Assembly (NCBI RefSeq): GCF_011044255.1
Contig: NZ_CP049107.1
Coordinates: 1,116,001-1,180,000 of the forward strand
DNA from: Rhizorhabdus phycosphaerae
GTDB lineage: Bacteria; Pseudomonadota; Alphaproteobacteria; Sphingomonadales; Sphingomonadaceae
Reading direction: 5' to 3'
Length of the DNA: 64,000 nucleotides
Below, one piece after another: positions 59,688 to 64,000 of the stretch (positions are counted from its first letter, which is position 1; each line of letters opens with the position of its first letter). The notes under the pieces are model-generated. The model ran no database searches and was not told the DNA's origin. It saw nothing but the letters and a program-made list of their open reading frames with translations. Position numbers and translations under genes: made by a program.

Positions 59688-60155
59688 TCAGCCCTGCTCG
59701 CTATGTTCTGCCAGCGCCGCCACCAGCTTTTGCACGCTTTCGCGTAACTCCTCTATTCCTTCGGGCGTGCGTCCCTTGGCGATGGTCCCGGGGACATGCA
59801 GAGCCCTCTCGCGCAGGGCCCTCCCTGCGTCGGTCAGGCCGATCACCACCCGACGCTCGTCTTCCGGATCGCGCGACCGGGTTACATGGCCTGCAGCCTC
59901 CATCCGCTTCAACAGCGGGGTCAATGTCCCGCTGTCGAGATACAGGCGCGCGCCGAGCGTCCCCACCGTCTGGGGGGCCCTTTCCCACAGCACCAGCATC
60001 ACGAGATATTGGGGATAAGTCAGCCCCAATTGCCGCAAGACCGGGCCATAGAGGCGATTGAGAAGGTTGGTGGCAGCGTAGAGGGGGAAGCAGACCTGCC
60101 GATCGAGCAGCAGGGGATCACCTTCTCCATCCAACGCTGCCACCCTGTCATTCAT
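59688..60155 (-). CDS. ohrR: OhrR: MarR-family organic-peroxide sensing repressor
   Basis: 155 residues. The reactive cysteine context LLLDRQVCFPLYAATNLLNRLYGPVLRQLGLTYPQYLVMLVLWE (Cys22) is the OhrR signature; the winged helix SGTLTPLLKRMEAAGHVTRSRDPEDERRVVIGLT follows. Oxidation of Cys22 should release it from DNA and induce ohr. ATG 60155 overlaps the ohr stop, so the repressor is co-expressed with its target. Confirmed in context by the operator candidate at 60617-60627. Confidence 0.92.
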   Translation of the reverse strand: MNDRVAALDGEGDPLLLDRQVCFPLYAATNLLNRLYGPVLRQLGLTYPQYLVMLVLWERAPQTVGTLGARLYLDSGTLTPLLKRMEAAGHVTRSRDPEDERRVVIGLTDAGRALRERALHVPGTIAKGRTPEGIEELRESVQKLVAALAEHSEQG

Positions 60156-60577
60156 TGCGTGAAGATCCTGAACTTGACCTCGATATTGCCGCGGATCGCG
60201 TTGGAATAAGGGCACACGGCGTGGGCAGCCTTTACGATCTCTTCGGCCTTCGATTGGTCGACACCGGCGATCTCGACATCGAGAGAGACTGCGAGGTTAA
60301 AGCCGCCCTGCCCGTTCGGCAACAGGCCGACCTCACAGGAAACCTCGATGTCGTCGTCCGTCACCTTGTCCGCCTGACCGCGCGTGACGTGAATGACCGC
60401 ATTTTCGAAACAGGCGGCATAGCCTGCGGCGAAAAGCTGCTCGGGGTTGGTCGCCCCGCCCTTGCCGCCCAATTCCTTCGGCAGCGCCAGCGGCAGATCG
60501 AGAATACCGTCCTCGCTCTTGATCGCTCCGCTACGACCGCCATGGGCGTGGACACGCGTCGAATATAGTTGGCTCAT
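60152..60577 (-). CDS. ohr: Ohr: organic hydroperoxide resistance protein
   Basis: Thiol peroxidase reducing organic hydroperoxides with lipoyl-dependent recycling. 141 residues of the OsmC fold with the two catalytic cysteines in GYAACFENAV and AAHAVCPYSNAIRGN. GGATNPEQLFAAGY and the IEVSCEVGLLPNGQGGFNLAVSLDVEIAGV stretch are typical. ATG 60577 follows GAGGAGTTAGGT. Coupled to ohrR by ATGA. Highly confident. Confidence 0.95.
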   Translation of the reverse strand: MSQLYSTRVHAHGGRSGAIKSEDGILDLPLALPKELGGKGGATNPEQLFAAGYAACFENAVIHVTRGQADKVTDDDIEVSCEVGLLPNGQGGFNLAVSLDVEIAGVDQSKAEEIVKAAHAVCPYSNAIRGNIEVKFRIFTQ

Positions 60578-60605
60578 ACCTAACTCCTCTGCTCTTCCCA
60601 GATAC

Positions 60606-60634
60606 ATATATTGCACAATCTGATTGCAAACAAG
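60606..60634 (-). promoter_or_regulatory. ohr promoter with OhrR operator in the spacer
   Basis: On the minus strand TTGTTT (-35, 60634-60629) and TATATG (-10, 60611-60606) are separated by 17 nt. The spacer contains the 11-nt palindrome CAATCAGATTG (60627-60617). An OhrR bound here would block RNA polymerase. No other palindrome is as well placed. Confidence 0.65.
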
Positions 60635-60768
60635 ATAATTGCCTATAATTTTTTCGGCGTGACTGCCTTCCACATGCAAGGTGCGCTCGCCAGACATATG
60701 GCCGAAAGGGTGGTGCCGCTGCGGACACGAGGCTTTTCGTGACCGAATTCTGTCGATAAGACAGAGAG

Positions 60769-61998
60769 ATGGAGAGAAACTCGAACCTGACTCAAGCTCG
60801 ACCGAGTTTCGTCAGCCATCTCGAATGTTCGCTGACCGGTGAGCGTTATCCAGCGGGTGAGCTGCATGGTCTCTCGGCGGCGGGCCGCCCGCTTCTCGTC
60901 CGCTATGACCTCCAAGCCATGCGCAAGGCGCTGTCTCGCAACGACATTGAAGCCCGCCCAACTGATCTATGGCGGTGGCGCGAAATGCTGCCGGTACGCC
61001 GCAGCGAGGACATCGTCAGTCTCGGCGAGATCGAAACCCCGCTCGTCGATCTTCCACGATCGGCTGGAGCTTCCGTTCTCGTGAAGGACGAAGGCCGCCT
61101 CCCGACCGGTTCTTTCAAGGCACGCGGTCTGGTGATGGCGGTGTCGATGGCGAAGGCGCTCGGAGTTACCCGCATCGCGATGCCGACCAACGGCAATGCC
61201 GGCGCCGCACTCGCTGCTTACGCGACCCGTTGCGGGATCGAGACGCTCGTCTTCTGTCCGGAGGATACGCCCGAGATCAACGTGCGCGAGATTGCGATGC
61301 AGGGTGCTCGCGTCTGGCGCGTCAATGGCCTGATCGACGATTGTGGCGCGATCGTCGGCGAAGGCGCGCGCCAAGGCCGCTGGTTCGATTTCTCCACCCT
61401 CAAGGAGCCCTACCGGATCGAAGGCAAGAAGACGATGGGCCTCGAACTGGCCGCGCAACTCGGCTGGGAACTGCCCGATGCGATCTTCTACCCGACCGGA
61501 GGAGGAACGGGCCTGATCGGCATGTGGAAGGCATTTGACGAACTTGAGGCACTTGGCTGGATCGGGTCGCATCGCCCGAAGATGTTCGCGGTGCAGGCGG
61601 CCGGGTGCGCGCCGATCGTCAAGGCGTTCGACGACGGGGTGGAGCATGCCGACCGCTGGGAAGACGCCCATACCGTCGCGGCCGGCATCCGCGTCCCGCG
61701 CGCTGTCGGCGATTTCCTGATCCTTCGCGCCGTACGCGCGAGCGGGGGCCGAGCTGTCGCCGTCGAAGATCCCGACATTCTGCAGGCCGTTGACGACGCC
61801 GCCCGGAAGGATGGAATGCTCCTCTGTCCGGAAGGCGGAGCAACGCTCGCCGCCTATCGACTGGCGATTGCCGAGGGATGGGTGTCGGAAACAGACAAGT
61901 CGATCCTGTTCAACTGCTCGACGGGCCTCAAATATCCGATGCCCGCCGCTCCCCAGACGCTCGACCGGAACGAGCGGATCGACTTCGACTCGCTCTGA
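60769..61998 (+). CDS. Threonine synthase (PLP-dependent, fold type II)
   Basis: 409 residues. The PLP lysine is in LPTGSFKARGLVMAVSMAKALG (near residue 117), with MPTNGNAGAALAAYATRCGIETLVFCPEDTP and the Gly-rich phosphate loop YPTGGGTGLIGMWKAFDELEALG. The N-terminal SFVSHLECSLTGERYPAGELHGLS resembles the zinc-finger-less header of the ThrC subgroup that converts phosphohomoserine to threonine. It may be a second threonine synthase or a related lyase. Divergent from ohr; ATG 60769. Confidence 0.8.
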   Translation: MERNSNLTQARPSFVSHLECSLTGERYPAGELHGLSAAGRPLLVRYDLQAMRKALSRNDIEARPTDLWRWREMLPVRRSEDIVSLGEIETPLVDLPRSAGASVLVKDEGRLPTGSFKARGLVMAVSMAKALGVTRIAMPTNGNAGAALAAYATRCGIETLVFCPEDTPEINVREIAMQGARVWRVNGLIDDCGAIVGEGARQGRWFDFSTLKEPYRIEGKKTMGLELAAQLGWELPDAIFYPTGGGTGLIGMWKAFDELEALGWIGSHRPKMFAVQAAGCAPIVKAFDDGVEHADRWEDAHTVAAGIRVPRAVGDFLILRAVRASGGRAVAVEDPDILQAVDDAARKDGMLLCPEGGATLAAYRLAIAEGWVSETDKSILFNCSTGLKYPMPAAPQTLDRNERIDFDSL

Positions 61999-62013
61999 CA
62001 GAAGGACGCTGCC

Positions 62014-63828
62014 ATGGACCGCCGCCTGTTCCTCGCCTCGCTGCCGGCTGCGGCAGTCGCTGCGCCTTCGATTGCCCGCGCAGCGGCCGCCCAGCCCTCT
62101 TCTCCGCGCTGGCGCGAAGGAGAAGACCGCTTCGAGCGTGGGGACGTCCATGCAGGCGACAGGCCGATAGGGGCAAGCTTCGCCAGCCGCACCGCCGCCT
62201 ATGGCATGTCGGGCGCCGCAGGAACCGCCCATCCGCTCGCGACCCAGGCCGGCATCGCCATCCTGCGCAAGGGCGGTTCGGCCGTCGACGCGGCCATCGC
62301 GATCAATGCCTGTCTCGGCTTTCTCGAACCGACCTCCTGCGGCATCGGCGGCGATTGCTATGCAATGCTCTGGGACCCGAAGGCCAAGGCCGTCATGGGG
62401 CTGGCGGGCTCGGGCGCTTCGCCCCGCGCGCTTTCTCTGGAAACCGCTCGCGCCCGGGCGGTTAACGGCGCGCTGCCGCCACTCGGCGCGGTCACCGTGT
62501 CGGTGCCGGGCACGGTCGACGCCTGGGCGCAGATGCACCAGCGCTATGGCCGCCTGAAATGGGCCGAACTGTTCGAGCCTGCGATCGATCTGGCGACCAA
62601 CGGAGCCCCCGTCCCCGACATCATCGCTTATTATATCCGCCGCGCCCTCGTGAACTTCCGCAAGCCGGGCAATGGTATCGAGGAGACCGACAACGCCTTG
62701 CGGACCTGGTCGATGGGCGGCAACGGGCCGCAGACCGGCAGCATCTTCCGCAACCCCGATCTCGCCCGCACCTACAGGATGATCGCCGACGGCGGCCGCG
62801 ACGCCTTTTACAAAGGCGATATCGCGAAGACGATTGACGCCTATTTCCGGCGGATCGGCGGCTGGCTGCGTGCCGAGGACCTCGCCGCGCACAAGGGCGA
62901 ATGGATCACCCCGCACAAGACCGACTATCGCGGCGTCGGGGTCCATGCGCTCGGCGCGAACACGCAAGGCATCGCAACGCTGCAGATGCTCAACATCCTC
63001 GAAAATTTCGACATGGATGGCGCCGGCTTCCAGTCCGCGCTGTCCATCCACCTCCAGGCCGAAGCCAAGCGCCTCGCCTATGAGGATCGCGCCCGCTATT
63101 ATGCCGATCCGAACTTCTCGAAGATCCCGATCGAGTGGTTGATCTCCAAGGACTACGCCGCGCAGCGCGCCCGCCTGATCCGCCCCGACCGCATCAATCC
63201 GGACGTCCGGCCGGGCCAGGCGCCCTCACGCGGCGACACCACCTACTTCACCTGCGCCGACAAGGACGGGATGATGGTGTCGATGATCCAGTCCAACTTC
63301 CGGGGCATGGGATCGGGCCTCGTTGCCGATGGGCTCGGCTTCATGTTCCAGGATCGGGGCCAGCTCTTCTCGTTGAAGGATGGCCATCCCAACATCTATG
63401 CGCCGGGTAAGCGCCCCTTCCAGACGATCATCCCCGGTTTCGCGACACGCGGCGACGCCCCCTGGATGAGCTTCGGCGTCATGGGTGGCGACATGCAGCC
63501 ACAGGGCCAGACCCAGATCATCGTCAACCGTCGCGACTATGGGCTCGATGTCCAGGCGGCGGGAGACAGCCCGCGCTGGCATCATGAGGGTTCGTCGCAG
63601 TCGATGGGCGAGGATTCGCCCGGCCTCCCGGCAACCGGCCTGCTGCGCCTCGAAAACGGCGTCCCGGCCGCGACCCGCGATGGGCTCCGGTCGCGCGGCT
63701 GGACGCTCGGCGAATCCGACGCCGCCTTCGGCCGCTATCAGGCGGTCGAGCACCGCATGGACGGGCAGGAGCGCGTCTATGCGGCCGCGAGCGAGATGCG
63801 CGCCGACGGCTGCGCCCTCGCCTATTAA
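62014..63828 (+). CDS. Gamma-glutamyltransferase family protein, Tat-like exported
   Basis: 604 residues. Twin-Arg signal (DRRLFLASLPAAAVAAPSIARA) then a GGT/Ntn-hydrolase: the large subunit ends before GDTTYFTCADKDG, where Thr409 should be the autocleavage nucleophile, and the small subunit follows with PFQTIIPGFATRGDAPWMSFGVMGGDMQPQGQTQI. N-terminal VSAAGTAHPLATQAGIAILRKGGSAVDAAIAINACLGFLEPTSCGIGGD is conserved. Cleaves gamma-glutamyl peptides or related acyl bonds in the periplasm. Intact. Confidence 0.9.
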   Translation: MDRRLFLASLPAAAVAAPSIARAAAAQPSSPRWREGEDRFERGDVHAGDRPIGASFASRTAAYGMSGAAGTAHPLATQAGIAILRKGGSAVDAAIAINACLGFLEPTSCGIGGDCYAMLWDPKAKAVMGLAGSGASPRALSLETARARAVNGALPPLGAVTVSVPGTVDAWAQMHQRYGRLKWAELFEPAIDLATNGAPVPDIIAYYIRRALVNFRKPGNGIEETDNALRTWSMGGNGPQTGSIFRNPDLARTYRMIADGGRDAFYKGDIAKTIDAYFRRIGGWLRAEDLAAHKGEWITPHKTDYRGVGVHALGANTQGIATLQMLNILENFDMDGAGFQSALSIHLQAEAKRLAYEDRARYYADPNFSKIPIEWLISKDYAAQRARLIRPDRINPDVRPGQAPSRGDTTYFTCADKDGMMVSMIQSNFRGMGSGLVADGLGFMFQDRGQLFSLKDGHPNIYAPGKRPFQTIIPGFATRGDAPWMSFGVMGGDMQPQGQTQIIVNRRDYGLDVQAAGDSPRWHHEGSSQSMGEDSPGLPATGLLRLENGVPAATRDGLRSRGWTLGESDAAFGRYQAVEHRMDGQERVYAAASEMRADGCALAY

Positions 63829-63858
63829 CGCATCGGGCGGCTCCGGCCGCCCGCTCGA

Positions 63859-64000
63859 TCAGACGCCGGCCTGTTCGCGATAGGCCCTGACGTCGCGGCG
63901 CAGTTCGCCCGCGCACAGGAACAGCGCGAGCACATTGGGGATCGCCATCAGGAAGAAGCTGCTGTCGATGATGTCGATCACCCGGCCCAGATCGATCACC
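63859..64000 (-). CDS. AGCS-type alanine/glycine:cation symporter, C-terminus only (runs off the window)
   Basis: The minus strand reads 46 codons to TGA at 63859-63861: a final TM helix SSFFLMAIPNVLALFLCAGELRRDVRAYRE. The MAIPN-LAL-L pattern near the end of AGCS family sodium:alanine symporters is clear. The rest of the gene lies outside the window. Too short to name the substrate. Confidence 0.65.
   Translation of the reverse strand, partial: VIDLGRVIDIIDSSFFLMAIPNVLALFLCAGELRRDVRAYREQAGV

Noticed and set aside
60967-63051. 694-codon minus-strand ORF
   Set aside because: Antisense to threonine synthase and the gamma-glutamyltransferase; spans their junction.

Overview
The window is high-GC alphaproteobacterial chromosome. 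The gene content points to the Sphingomonadaceae (Sphingomonas, Rhizorhabdus or Sphingobium type): class I PHA synthase, an EgtB/EgtD pair, TrmFO, a YdbH-YnbE-YdbL set, a UbiK-type factor, and several short proteins whose style I associate with sphingomonads. The genus call is inference; no rRNA gene is present. Coding density is high and 4-nt ATGA (or TTGA) start/stop overlaps are common.

Layout. 1-16.6 kb is mostly housekeeping: truncated phaC, an AlaC-type aminotransferase, small membrane and secreted proteins, an extensin-like lipoprotein, a LOG protein, a YcaQ-like glycosylase, trmFO, a glycosyltransferase, a PadR/DUF2218 pair and rarA. At 4.1-4.3 kb a tiny ORF has a Shine-Dalgarno complementary to the last 15 nt of 16S rRNA and ends in a hairpin terminator. 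16.6-26.4 kb holds an RNase H-like nuclease, tRNA-Thr(TGT), a REP-like inverted repeat, a membrane class III cyclase, the ergothioneine genes egtB-egtD and the ydbH-ynbE-ydbL operon. 26.6-35.7 kb mixes surface-glycan functions (a methyltransferase-like protein, a three-domain FkbM/2OG-oxygenase/methyltransferase fusion, kdsD, a GT2 glycosyltransferase coupled to a sulfotransferase) with radC and purB. 35.7-39.0 kb is a minus-strand run, tlyA-tspO-ubiK-ybjN-proC, preceded by tRNA-Val(TAC).

39.1-54.5 kb is a 15.4-kb all-minus-strand P22-type podovirus cassette: small terminase, large terminase split in two, an AT-rich accessory pair, portal, scaffold, coat, gp4-like adaptor, gp10-like stabilisation protein, ejection candidates, fibre, lysis genes (endolysin, holin-like, nested Rz/Rz1) and a head-spike protein. 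No integrase, repressor or replication gene is present and no att repeat was seen. It is either a trimmed prophage or a particle-producing (gene-transfer-agent-like) cassette.

54.7-64 kb returns to host genes: a large COG5610-type HAD protein, NUDIX and YjbQ proteins, a haem-oxygenase-fold iron protein, a Sel1-like peptide, the ohr-ohrR peroxide module with a recognisable operator-in-promoter, threonine synthase, a gamma-glutamyltransferase and the truncated end of an AGCS amino-acid symporter.

Functions were assigned by reading translated sequences and motifs; no database search was run.
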